DNA of 13,911 nucleotides from UBA11663 sp049616325 (GTDB lineage: Bacteria > Bacteroidota > Bacteroidia > Flavobacteriales_D > Sanyastnellaceae), in contig JBMZHG010000041.1 in assembly GCA_049616325.1 (NCBI GenBank), positions 1 to 13,911 of the forward strand, given 5' to 3'. The first letter of the stretch is position 1. Each line of letters opens with the position of its first letter. The notes below the pieces were generated by a model. That model was not told the origin of the DNA and did not search any database. It saw only the letters and a list, made by a program, of their open reading frames with translations. The position numbers were made by a program, and so were the translations under genes. Positions 6,332-13,253 of the stretch are shown in pieces.

Positions 6332-8035
6332 ATGGATTCAGTCAAACCTGACACGCTCGCCGGAGGGAATGAAGAGGGCAAATCGCGCCGTCACTTTGTG
6401 CAGCAGATCATTGACGCCGACCTTGAACAAGGGTTGCACGGCGGCCGCGTTCACACGCGCTTCCCGCCTGAACCCAACGGGTACCTCCACATTGGTCACG
6501 CCAAGGCCATTTGCGTGAATTTTGGCCTTGCAGCGGAGTATGGAGGCAAGGTGAATCTTCGTTTTGACGACACCAACCCGGTGAAGGAGGACACCGAATA
6601 TGTGGACGCCATTCGGGAGGACATTTCTTGGTTGGGGTTTGAATGGAACGGCGGCGAGTTCTACACCAGCGACTATTTCGAAACGTTGTACGGCTACGCG
6701 GTCAAACTCATCGAGGAGCGCAAAGCGTACGTTGACGAACAATCGGCGGAGGACATCGCAGCCCAAAAGGGCACGCCAACTTCACCGGGGTCGGCAAGTC
6801 CGTTTCGCGATCGTCCGGTCGAGGAAAACCTCCGGCTCTTCGCAGAAATGCGGGAAGGCAAACACGCCGAAGGAAGCATGGTGCTGCGAGCCAAGATTGA
6901 CATGTCGCATTCAAACATGCACATGCGCGATCCGTTCATGTACCGAATCAAATTCGCACACCACCACCGGACAGGGGACGCGTGGTGCATCTACCCGATG
7001 TACGATTTTGCGCATGGCCAGTCGGACAGCCTGGAGGGAATCACGCACAGTTTGTGTTCTTTGGAATTTGAAAACCACCGTCCGCTTTACGAGTGGTACA
7101 TTGAAAATCTGGGAATTTTCCCGTCCAAACAACGCGAATTCGCGAGGCTCAACTTGAATTACACCGTCATGTCGAAGCGCAAGTTGTTGCGCCTTGTGGA
7201 AGAAGGTGTGGTGGACGGATGGGACGACCCGCGCATGCCCACGCTCAGTGGGTTGCGTCGCCGAGGGTATTCTCCGGAGAGCATCCGGGAATTTTGCGAC
7301 CGTGTGGGGGTGGCCAAACGAAACAACGTCATCGACGTCGGGCTGCTCGAATTCTCACTCCGTGACCATTTGAATGCCACGGCCACCCGAGCCATGGCCG
7401 TGCTGCGTCCGATCAAGATGGTGGTCACGAACTATCCCGAAGGCCAAGTAGAATGGTTGCCCACGGACAACAATCCTGAAGACGCTTCGGCGGGGACACG
7501 AGAAGTTCCATTTGGTCGTGAGCTTTACTTCGAGGCCGACGACTTCAAGGTGGAAGGCGTCAACAAGAAGTGGTTCCGTTTGGCGCCGGGCCGCTCGGTA
7601 CGTCTCAAATCTGCGTACATCGTCACGTACGTGGACCACGTGGTTGACGAGATGGGCAACGTCACGGAGGTTCACGTCGAATACCATCCCAGCAGCAAAA
7701 GCGGTTCAGACACGAGCGGAATCAAAGCCAAAGGCACGCTTCATTGGGTTGAATGCAGTCACGCAGCTGACGCTGAGGTTCGGCTTTACGACCGGCTTTT
7801 CTCGGACGAAAACCCGGACGGTCACAAAGACCGTGACTTCATGGAATTTCTGAATCCCGATTCGCTTGAGGTGCTTTTGGGATGCAAAGTTGAGCCTGTG
7901 TTGAAGGATGCGGAAGCAGGGAAGCCCTGGCAGTTTACGCGCCTCGGCTATTTCGCCGTGGACAGCATACTGGCGCAAGACGGCCGATTGGTGTTCAACC
8001 GTGCGGTGACCCTCAAGGACGGCTGGAAAGGCTGA
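6332..8035 (+). CDS. glnS: Glutamine--tRNA ligase
   Basis: Class I aminoacyl-tRNA synthetase (567 residues; E. coli GlnRS has 554) that charges tRNA-Gln directly with glutamine in the cytoplasm. Seen here: the HIGH motif in FPPEPNGYLHIGHAKAI (HIGH at residues 53-56), the LRFDDTNP element just after it, the tRNA-acceptor region with YPMYDFAHGQSDSLEGITHS, and the KMSKS-equivalent VMSKRKL at residues 279-285. The C-terminal half is the two beta-barrel anticodon-binding region (from about residue 345, RAMAVLRPIKMVVTNYPEG, to FNRAVTLKDGW). ATG at 6332 gives the expected short helical lead-in (HFVQQIIDADLEQG). Glutaminyl rather than glutamyl specificity follows from overall similarity, especially the SLEGITHSLCSLEFENHRPLYEWY stretch. 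The 3' end overlaps cca by 23 bases on the opposite strand. Confidence 0.97.
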   Translation: MDSVKPDTLAGGNEEGKSRRHFVQQIIDADLEQGLHGGRVHTRFPPEPNGYLHIGHAKAICVNFGLAAEYGGKVNLRFDDTNPVKEDTEYVDAIREDISWLGFEWNGGEFYTSDYFETLYGYAVKLIEERKAYVDEQSAEDIAAQKGTPTSPGSASPFRDRPVEENLRLFAEMREGKHAEGSMVLRAKIDMSHSNMHMRDPFMYRIKFAHHHRTGDAWCIYPMYDFAHGQSDSLEGITHSLCSLEFENHRPLYEWYIENLGIFPSKQREFARLNLNYTVMSKRKLLRLVEEGVVDGWDDPRMPTLSGLRRRGYSPESIREFCDRVGVAKRNNVIDVGLLEFSLRDHLNATATRAMAVLRPIKMVVTNYPEGQVEWLPTDNNPEDASAGTREVPFGRELYFEADDFKVEGVNKKWFRLAPGRSVRLKSAYIVTYVDHVVDEMGNVTEVHVEYHPSSKSGSDTSGIKAKGTLHWVECSHAADAEVRLYDRLFSDENPDGHKDRDFMEFLNPDSLEVLLGCKVEPVLKDAEAGKPWQFTRLGYFAVDSILAQDGRLVFNRAVTLKDGWKG

Positions 8036-9431
8036 GGCCCATTTCAAGCCCAAGTTTCAACATCAGCGCACGTGCTTCGACCACGTCGTTGCGAATGTCG
8101 CCTTCAAGAATCGCCTCTTTGATGGCGTTCTTGATGTCTCCAACGGGCTTGGAGGGAGGAATGCCAAACGTTTCCATGATTTCTTCCCCCGACACGGGCG
8201 GTTGGAAATTCCGGATGTGATCTTTCTCCTCGACTTCTTTGAGCTTCGTCACAACCACGTCGTAATTCCGCAGGTATCGCTCCACCTTGGCTTCGTTCTT
8301 GGAGGTGATGTCGGCGCGGCACAAGATCATCAAGTCGTCGACGTCGTCCCCCGCCTCGAAAAGAAGACGCCGAATCGCGCTGTCTGTCACCACGTCTTTG
8401 GTCAGAGCAATCGGGCGAAGGTGAAGCAGAACGAGCTTTTGGACGTATTTCATCTTGGCGTCCATCGGCAGTTTCAATCGCGCGAAAATCTTGGGGACCA
8501 TTCGTGCGCCTCGGTCTTCGTGGCCGTGAAAGGTCCAACCCGCTTTGGGGTCAAAGCGTTTGGTCGGCGGTTTGGCAATGTCATGCAAGATGGCAGCCCA
8601 TCGCAGCCACAACGAATCGCTGTGCTGTGCGACGTTGTCAAGCACCTCAAGGGTGTGGTAGAAATTGTCCTTGTGTCCGACCCCTTTTCGCCATTCAACA
8701 CCTTGCAGCGCGACCATTTCAGGAAAGAACTGGTGCAGGAGACGCGTTTTGAACAGGATTTTGAAGCCGCGTGAAGGTCGTGGCGACAGGATGATTTTGT
8801 TCAATTCGGTGTGAATGCGCTCCGCCGAAATGATGTCGAGCCGCTTTGAATTTCTGCGAATGGCCTCCAGGCTTCCTTCTTCGATGCGAAACCCAAGTTG
8901 AGAAGCAAAGCGAACCGCACGCATCATGCGCAACGGGTCGTCGCTGTAGGTGATGTCCGGATCGAGCGGGGTGCGGATCCATTTTCGGTCCAAGTCGTCC
9001 ATCCCGCCAAAGGGGTCCACCAACTTGCCAAACGTGGCTGCGTTCAAGCTGATGGCCATCGCGTTGATGGTGAAGTCCCGGCGGTTTTGATCGTCTTCCA
9101 ACGTGCCGTCTTCGACGACCGGCTTCCGACTTCCACGCGTGTAGCTTTCCTTTCGAGCGCCCACGAATTCGATTTCGTAGTCGCGCGCTCGGAACATGGC
9201 AGTGCCGAAGTTCTTGAACACATGCACCTGCTTGATTCCCATTCGAGAGGCGGTGGCGCGTGCCAATTCAATCCCGCTGCCTTCGGTGACGATGTCAATG
9301 TCTTTGCACGGTCGGTCGAGCAGCAGGTCCCTCACATATCCGCCAATCACGAAGGCACGTTGTCCTTGCTCGTCGGCCAATTCGCCGACGCGCTTGAACA
9401 CAGGGTGGGTGAGGTGGGAAGCGAGGTTCAT
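8013..9431 (-). CDS. cca: CCA tRNA nucleotidyltransferase with HD domain
   Basis: Class II nucleotidyltransferase (472 residues) that adds or repairs the CCA 3' end of tRNA. In order: the catalytic GGYVRDLLLDRPCKDIDIV at residues 30-48 (Asp44 and Asp46 bind metal), the flexible RRDFTINAMA at 117-126, DDPLRMMRAVRFASQLGF at 164-181, the ERIHTEL motif at 204-210, and an HD phosphohydrolase domain with ILHDIAKP at 281-288 and HGHEDRGA at 302-309. The length and the HD domain fit the bacterial CCA-adding clade that also carries phosphatase or phosphodiesterase activity. Start: ATG at 9431 is preferred over GTG at 9464, because a -7 element lies between them, which would leave the GTG outside the transcript from that promoter. 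It is the last gene of the phoH-purC-tsaC-cca run. A poly(A) polymerase role cannot be excluded from sequence alone. Confidence 0.95.
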   Translation of the reverse strand: MNLASHLTHPVFKRVGELADEQGQRAFVIGGYVRDLLLDRPCKDIDIVTEGSGIELARATASRMGIKQVHVFKNFGTAMFRARDYEIEFVGARKESYTRGSRKPVVEDGTLEDDQNRRDFTINAMAISLNAATFGKLVDPFGGMDDLDRKWIRTPLDPDITYSDDPLRMMRAVRFASQLGFRIEEGSLEAIRRNSKRLDIISAERIHTELNKIILSPRPSRGFKILFKTRLLHQFFPEMVALQGVEWRKGVGHKDNFYHTLEVLDNVAQHSDSLWLRWAAILHDIAKPPTKRFDPKAGWTFHGHEDRGARMVPKIFARLKLPMDAKMKYVQKLVLLHLRPIALTKDVVTDSAIRRLLFEAGDDVDDLMILCRADITSKNEAKVERYLRNYDVVVTKLKEVEEKDHIRNFQPPVSGEEIMETFGIPPSKPVGDIKNAIKEAILEGDIRNDVVEARALMLKLGLEMGLSLSSRP

Positions 9432-9443
9432 GGAACAGCGTTG

Positions 9444-9451
9444 CAAAGGTA
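9444..9451 (-). promoter_or_regulatory. Candidate -7 promoter element for cca
   Basis: Minus strand TACCTTTG, a full match to TAnnTTTG, ending 12 bases before the ATG of cca and within the 51-base gap after tsaC. It suggests cca can be transcribed independently of the upstream genes and supports the ATG at 9431 as the start. Confidence 0.45.
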
Positions 9452-9482
9452 CGCCCGGCAACACTCGGAACGAGGTTGCGGG

Positions 9483-10079
9483 TCATTTCCGCACGAAGCG
9501 AAACCTTCCTTCTTCGTCGAACGCCACAATCATGGAGGGGATGCCAGACCCGTCGCGCTCGTCCCTTCGGTGCGCGCTTACGTGATCCGCCCCGGTTCGC
9601 AAGGACTCGGGAACGTCGCGGAAACTCTTTGGGGTGGGGCCGCCAGTGACGTTGGCACTTGTGGAAGCAACCGGGCGCCCCAGTCCTCGAATCACGTAGG
9701 CCGAATAAGGGTCGCGAATGCAACGAACGGCCAAACTCCCGTCGCCGCCAAGCAGAAGGGGGGAAACCCCCTTGCCTTCGGGGTAGATGACGGTCGTGGG
9801 GCGGTCAGAGTGTTCCATCAAGTCCCAAGCCGCCTCAGGCACCTCGGACACGAGTTCTTCCACATGACCCTCGTCGGCAACAAGTACCAGCACCGGGTGC
9901 TCGGGGTGCCTCGATTTCAGGGCGTTCATTCGTGTCACCGCTTCGTCGTTGGTGGCGTCGCAAGCGAGTCCCCAAACCGTGTCGGTGGCGTGAAGCACGA
10001 TCCCGCCGGAGCGCAGAACCTGCACTGCGATGCGGGCGTCTTCGTGCCAGGGTTCAGAGCGTCTGGGTTTAGCGGCCAC
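9483..10079 (-). CDS. tsaC: L-threonylcarbamoyladenylate synthase (Sua5/YciO/YrdC family)
   Basis: Makes threonylcarbamoyl-AMP from threonine, bicarbonate and ATP, the activated intermediate for the t6A37 modification of ANN-decoding tRNAs. Seen here: the opening GGIVLHATDTVWGLACDA (residues 25-42), KSRHPEHPVLVLV (55-67, the conserved Lys-x-Arg nucleotide-binding motif), SLAVRCIRDP, STSANVTGG (139-147, the SxN motif) and the terminal GIPSMIVAFDEEGRFRFVRK. At 198 residues it is the single-domain TsaC type without the C-terminal Sua5 extension. The start is GTG at 10079; there is no upstream in-frame ATG in the short gap and no early internal Met. Only two bases separate it from the purC stop, so translational coupling is likely. 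Confidence 0.93.
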   Translation of the reverse strand: MAAKPRRSEPWHEDARIAVQVLRSGGIVLHATDTVWGLACDATNDEAVTRMNALKSRHPEHPVLVLVADEGHVEELVSEVPEAAWDLMEHSDRPTTVIYPEGKGVSPLLLGGDGSLAVRCIRDPYSAYVIRGLGRPVASTSANVTGGPTPKSFRDVPESLRTGADHVSAHRRDERDGSGIPSMIVAFDEEGRFRFVRK

Positions 10080-10081
10080 GG

Positions 10082-11029
10082 TCAGACGTTTTCAGAAAGC
10101 CAGTCTTCAACCGCTTCATGAACTCGGCTGTGGGGATCGGGGTGGTCGTCGCCTTGGAAGTCCATGCCGGTGACTTTCTCGTAAAGCTCGACGTAACGCT
10201 GGGTCACCGTGTCGAGAAAGTCGTCGTCCATGTGGGGCGGCTTTTGGCCTTCCTTGCCCATGAAGTCGTGAGACATGAGCCATTCGCGGACAAATTCCTT
10301 GCTGAGCTGCTTTTGGGGCTCGCCGGCGGCTTGCCTTCGATCGTACCCCTCGGCGTAGAAATAGCGGGAGCTGTCGGGCGTGTGGATTTCGTCAATCAAC
10401 GTCAGGACGCCGTCACGCAGGCCAAACTCGTACTTCGTGTCCACCAAGATCAATCCTTGCTTCGCCGCAAGTTCCGTTCCGCGTTGGAACAAGGCACGGG
10501 TGACGCGCTCCAGTTCGGCCCAGAGTTCAGGAGTGACAATCCCCCGAGCCAGGATGTCGGCAGGGGCGATGTCTTCGTCATGGCCTTCCTCGGCCTTGGT
10601 GGCCGGGGTGATGATGGGTTTCGGGAATCGGTCGTGCTCCTTCATGCCTTCTGGCATCGTTGCCCCGCAAAGTTCGCGGTGGCCGGCCTTGTACTGACGC
10701 CAGGCGTGGCCAGTCAAGTACCCGCGGATGACCATTTCAAGCCGAATCGGTTCGCATCGGTGGCCAATCGTCACGTTGGGGTCAGGCGTCGCCAATTTCC
10801 ACGTGGGGACGATGTCTGTCACGGCATCGAGGAAATGGCTTGCCACCCCGTTGAGGACTTGTCCCTTGAACGGGATGCCTCGTGGCATGACCACGTCAAA
10901 GGCGCTGATGCGGTCGGACACCACGGCCACCATCAAGTCGTTGCCGATGGTGTACATGTCGCGCACCTTTCCGAAGTACGCATTGGTTTGTCCAGAAAAC
11001 TGAAAATCAGTATTTCGAATGGCTTTCAT
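10082..11029 (-). CDS. purC: Phosphoribosylaminoimidazole-succinocarboxamide synthase (SAICAR synthase)
   Basis: Joins CAIR and aspartate using ATP in de novo purine synthesis. Seen here: the nucleotide loop GKVRDMY (residues 20-26), SDRISAFDVVMP (38-49), CEPIRLEMVIRGYLTGHAW (92-110), GLILVDTKYEFG (192-203) and DEIHTPDSSRYF (213-224). At 315 residues it is the longer form with a C-terminal extension (SKEFVREWLMSHDFMG and onward), as in yeast and many Bacteroidota, rather than the roughly 237-residue E. coli form. ATG at 11029 lies 8 bases after the phoH stop and the gene ends 2 bases before tsaC, so it sits inside an operon. No purine riboswitch or separate promoter is visible. Confidence 0.97.
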   Translation of the reverse strand: MKAIRNTDFQFSGQTNAYFGKVRDMYTIGNDLMVAVVSDRISAFDVVMPRGIPFKGQVLNGVASHFLDAVTDIVPTWKLATPDPNVTIGHRCEPIRLEMVIRGYLTGHAWRQYKAGHRELCGATMPEGMKEHDRFPKPIITPATKAEEGHDEDIAPADILARGIVTPELWAELERVTRALFQRGTELAAKQGLILVDTKYEFGLRDGVLTLIDEIHTPDSSRYFYAEGYDRRQAAGEPQKQLSKEFVREWLMSHDFMGKEGQKPPHMDDDFLDTVTQRYVELYEKVTGMDFQGDDHPDPHSRVHEAVEDWLSENV

Positions 11030-11037
11030 TCAAGCAA

Positions 11038-12078
11038 TTATGAAAGTGAATGGGGGGGTGTTTTTGATTCTTCGGAATGCGCAGCACGTTCGGCGCGCTT
11101 CGCCTCGCGTCGGGCTTCGGCTTCTTCGGAGCGTTTAGCGTCGTCTGCGTCAAAACGGCCCACAATCGAGCTGACAAGTCGGTGACGAATGATGTCCATT
11201 CCCGTCAGGCGGACCGTGGCAATGCCTTCCACATCCTCGAGCAGACGCAAGGCGTCGAGCAGACCAGACCGCTGGTTGCGAGGCAGGTCAACCTGCGAGC
11301 CGTCGCCCGTGATGACAAATTTGGCGTCACGGCCCATGCGGGTCAGGAACATGCGCATTTGAGCGGAGGTTGCGTTTTGGGCTTCGTCGAGGATGACAAA
11401 CGCCTTGTCCAGCGTCCGGCCGCGCATGAACGCGAGCGGAGCCACCTCAATCACGCCTTTTTCCATGTGGTCAGCCACACGCTCGTACGGTAGCATGTCG
11501 GTCAGGGCGTCGTAGAGGGGCTGGAGGTATGGGTCGAGCTTCTCTTTCAAATCGCCGGGCAGGAAACCGAGGTTTTCGCCGGCCTCCACCGCGGGGCGTG
11601 TGAGGATGATCTTCCGGACGCGACGGTCCTTGAGTGCGGCCACCGCCATGGCCACGGCGGTGTAGGTTTTGCCTGAACCGGCCGGCCCAACCGCAAACAC
11701 CATGTCGTTGTCCCGAATGGCTTCCACCAGGCGACGTTGGTTGGGAGTTCTCGCGGTGACTTTCAAGCCGCCTGGGCCGTAGACGATGACGTCGTCGTGC
11801 GAGGATTGCTGAAGGAGGGAGGCTTCTTCCGACTTGGCAAGACGTTCGATGTCGTCCTCGCCAATGCTGTTGTAGCGGTCGACATGCCAAATGACCATCC
11901 GCATCACCTCCTCAAACCGTCCGAGATCTTCGCGGTCGCCCATGGCCTTGAGTTCTGTCCCTCGTGCGACAATGCGCAATTTGGGGAAACGGGCCTGCAA
12001 AGCGCGGAGGTTGGCGTTGCCCTGTCCGAGGAACGCCATGAGGTCGAGACCTTCGAGCGAAAGAATGGTTTCGTGCAT
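11038..12078 (-). CDS. phoH: PhoH family ATPase
   Basis: Cytoplasmic P-loop ATPase of the PhoH family (346 residues); relatives are linked to RNA metabolism and sometimes phosphate starvation, but the precise role is unsettled. Seen here: Walker A GPAGSGKT (residues 131-138), LTRPAVEAGENLGFLPGDL (159-177, a family signature), Walker B FVILDEAQNAT (227-237) and ITGDGSQVDLPRNQRSGL (256-273). A KH-like N-terminal part (IVARGTELKAMGD) precedes the ATPase, and a charged Glu/Arg/Lys tail ends the protein. The frame stays open upstream to 12633, but those residues are the antisense of the SAM hydroxide adenosyltransferase gene and do not look like protein. ATG at 12078 gives the normal PhoH length and has a -7 element just upstream. 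First gene of phoH-purC-tsaC-cca. Confidence 0.95.
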   Translation of the reverse strand: MHETILSLEGLDLMAFLGQGNANLRALQARFPKLRIVARGTELKAMGDREDLGRFEEVMRMVIWHVDRYNSIGEDDIERLAKSEEASLLQQSSHDDVIVYGPGGLKVTARTPNQRRLVEAIRDNDMVFAVGPAGSGKTYTAVAMAVAALKDRRVRKIILTRPAVEAGENLGFLPGDLKEKLDPYLQPLYDALTDMLPYERVADHMEKGVIEVAPLAFMRGRTLDKAFVILDEAQNATSAQMRMFLTRMGRDAKFVITGDGSQVDLPRNQRSGLLDALRLLEDVEGIATVRLTGMDIIRHRLVSSIVGRFDADDAKRSEEAEARREAKRAERAAHSEESKTPPHSLS

Positions 12079-12086
12079 GTGGAGGA

Positions 12087-12094
12087 CAAAAGTA
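12087..12094 (-). promoter_or_regulatory. Candidate -7 promoter element for phoH
   Basis: Minus strand TACTTTTG, a full match to TAnnTTTG, ending 8 bases before the phoH ATG. It shares its TA step (12093-12094) with a near-match on the opposite strand that would serve the divergent gene. No clear -33 motif on this strand. Confidence 0.45.
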
Positions 12095-12100
12095 GCTTTC
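12093..12100 (+). promoter_or_regulatory. Candidate -7 element for the SAM hydroxide adenosyltransferase gene
   Basis: Plus strand TAGCTTTC, matching TAnnTTTG at five of six fixed positions, with TTTC at 12069-12072 (20-base spacing) as a possible -33 element lying inside phoH. The start codon follows 14 bases later. Weak on its own; the overlap with the phoH element makes it worth recording. Confidence 0.3.
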
Positions 12101-12114
12101 TCACCTTTGCGTTC

Positions 12115-12936
12115 GTGACTCCCATCACCCTCATCAGCGATTTTGGGGCCGACAGCATGTACGTCGGCTTGCTCAAGGGCAGCATTCTGAAGCGAATGCC
12201 CGAGGCTCAGGTCGTCGACCTGACCCACAGCGTCCGGAAATTTGATCCGGTCCACGCCGCGTTTGTGCTGCGTGCGGCGGTGTCGAGTTTTCCCAAAGGC
12301 ACGGTTCACCTCATCGCAGTCAATGCGGTGGAAACGCCTGACCACCCGCACCGCATCGTCAAGATGTTCGATCAGTTTTTCATTGGCGCGGACACCGGAG
12401 TGTTCCAATTGATGGGAGCGAAGCAGCCGGATGCGGTCTTCGATCTGAGCGGAGTCCAAACCGACGAAGACCTGCCCACCTTCCCGGAGCGCTCCCTCTT
12501 TGTGCCGGCTGCCACCCACCTTGCCAAAGGCGGGATTCCAGAGATGCTTGGCCGCCCCGCGGCGCTGGTGACCCAAGCCGAGAACGTCCGTCCCGTCATT
12601 GAAGGCACCGCCCTTGTGGGGCATGTTCGTCACGTCGACGAACGCGGCAACTGCATCACGGACATCGACCGTGCGCTTTTCAAAGAGGCCAGCCGAGGTC
12701 GGGCGTTTTTCGTGAGCATGCGGCGGGCGCGAAGTGACATTCGCCGCATCTGCACCACGTACCTCGAGGGCACGCCCGGCGAACCCGTGGCTGTGTTCAA
12801 TTCCATGGGACTTTTGGAAATCGCCATTTGCATGGGCGGTTCAGGAACGGGGTACGGGGGTGCATCAGATTTGCTCGGCCTCAAGTTTGGCGACCCCGTG
12901 CGCATTGAGTTTGAATCTTCAGCGCCAGAGTTGTGA
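12115..12936 (+). CDS. SAM hydroxide adenosyltransferase (SAM hydrolase / DUF62, fluorinase-fold)
   Basis: The family hydrolyses S-adenosylmethionine to adenosine and methionine with a water-derived hydroxide; it shares its fold with SAM fluorinase and chlorinase. Seen here: TPITLISDFGADSMYVGLLKG at the N-terminus, VVDLTHSVRKFDPVHAAFVL (residues 33-52), FFIGADTGVFQLM (88-100), GHVRHVDERGNCITDI in the second domain and FNSMGLLEIAIC near the end. The VVDPGVG element common in other lineages reads IAVNAVETPDHPH, which resembles the Bacteroidota branch. Length from GTG at 12115 is 273 residues, normal for the family. The frame remains open far upstream, but that part is antisense to phoH. GTG at 12079 is a less likely alternative because it would add unrelated residues. 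It overlaps the next gene by 4 bases. Physiological role in bacteria is unclear. Confidence 0.9.
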   Translation: MTPITLISDFGADSMYVGLLKGSILKRMPEAQVVDLTHSVRKFDPVHAAFVLRAAVSSFPKGTVHLIAVNAVETPDHPHRIVKMFDQFFIGADTGVFQLMGAKQPDAVFDLSGVQTDEDLPTFPERSLFVPAATHLAKGGIPEMLGRPAALVTQAENVRPVIEGTALVGHVRHVDERGNCITDIDRALFKEASRGRAFFVSMRRARSDIRRICTTYLEGTPGEPVAVFNSMGLLEIAICMGGSGTGYGGASDLLGLKFGDPVRIEFESSAPEL

Positions 12937-13253
12937 TTGTTCGTGTCGTCCGGTTGTCCTTGAATCGAAAAGACCTCGCCGCGTTTGACGCGCTGTTCCA
13001 TCGGCATCACGCAGACATCGAAAGCCAGTTCGGTTGCCGGGGTGTGGAATTGTTGACCGACCCCACCGACCCGTCGATTCGTGGCACTTTGAGCCGTTGG
13101 GAAAGTGAGGACGCGCTGAACGCGTACCGCAGGTCGGAACTTTTTGGCGTGGTCTGGCCTGCAACGAAGGCCTTGTTCAGCGCCCCGCCTGAGGTGTGGT
13201 CTTACGAGGTGGCGGAGCGAGGCCAAGGGCTATCTTTGGCCTTCGATTCATGA
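12933..13253 (+). CDS. Small dimeric alpha/beta-barrel (ABM-like) protein
   Basis: A 106-residue protein with the pattern of the antibiotic biosynthesis monooxygenase/YgiN-type ferredoxin-like fold: an opening strand (MIVRVVRLSL), a helix (RKDLAAFDALFHRHHADIES), a GCRGVELL strand, then the characteristic SRWESEDALNAYRRSELF (residues 54-71) and a final aromatic-rich segment (PEVWSYEV). These proteins form dimers and include heme-degrading enzymes, quinol monooxygenases and many of unknown activity; nothing here picks a substrate. The GTG start overlaps the preceding stop (GTGA) and the stop overlaps the gldF start (ATGA), so it is embedded in an operon between the SAM hydrolase and gldF. The three-residue start choice is secure from this coupling; the enzymatic label is not. 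Confidence 0.8.
   Translation: MIVRVVRLSLNRKDLAAFDALFHRHHADIESQFGCRGVELLTDPTDPSIRGTLSRWESEDALNAYRRSELFGVVWPATKALFSAPPEVWSYEVAERGQGLSLAFDS
13231..13238 (+). promoter_or_regulatory. Candidate internal -7 promoter element for gldF
   Basis: TATCTTTG, the same eight bases as upstream of clpS and a full match to TAnnTTTG. It lies within the last codons of the ABM-like gene, 11 bases before the gldF ATG. It could give gldF a promoter of its own; equally, a coding-sequence coincidence is possible. Confidence 0.35.

Noticed and set aside
8898..10121. 407-codon open frame on the plus strand across cca and tsaC
   Set aside because: Both minus-strand genes carry clear catalytic motifs; the plus-strand product has none and crosses two genes.
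10118..11185. 355-codon open frame on the plus strand opposite purC
   Set aside because: Shadow of purC; purC motifs on the minus strand are unambiguous.
11737..12114. 126-codon N-terminal extension of the SAM hydroxide adenosyltransferase
   Set aside because: It is antisense to phoH codons; the conserved family start (TPITLISDFG) follows the GTG at 12115.
12079..12633. 185-codon N-terminal extension of phoH on the minus strand
   Set aside because: It is exactly antisense to the SAM hydroxide adenosyltransferase gene, has no family resemblance, and PhoH proteins normally begin near the ATG at 12078.
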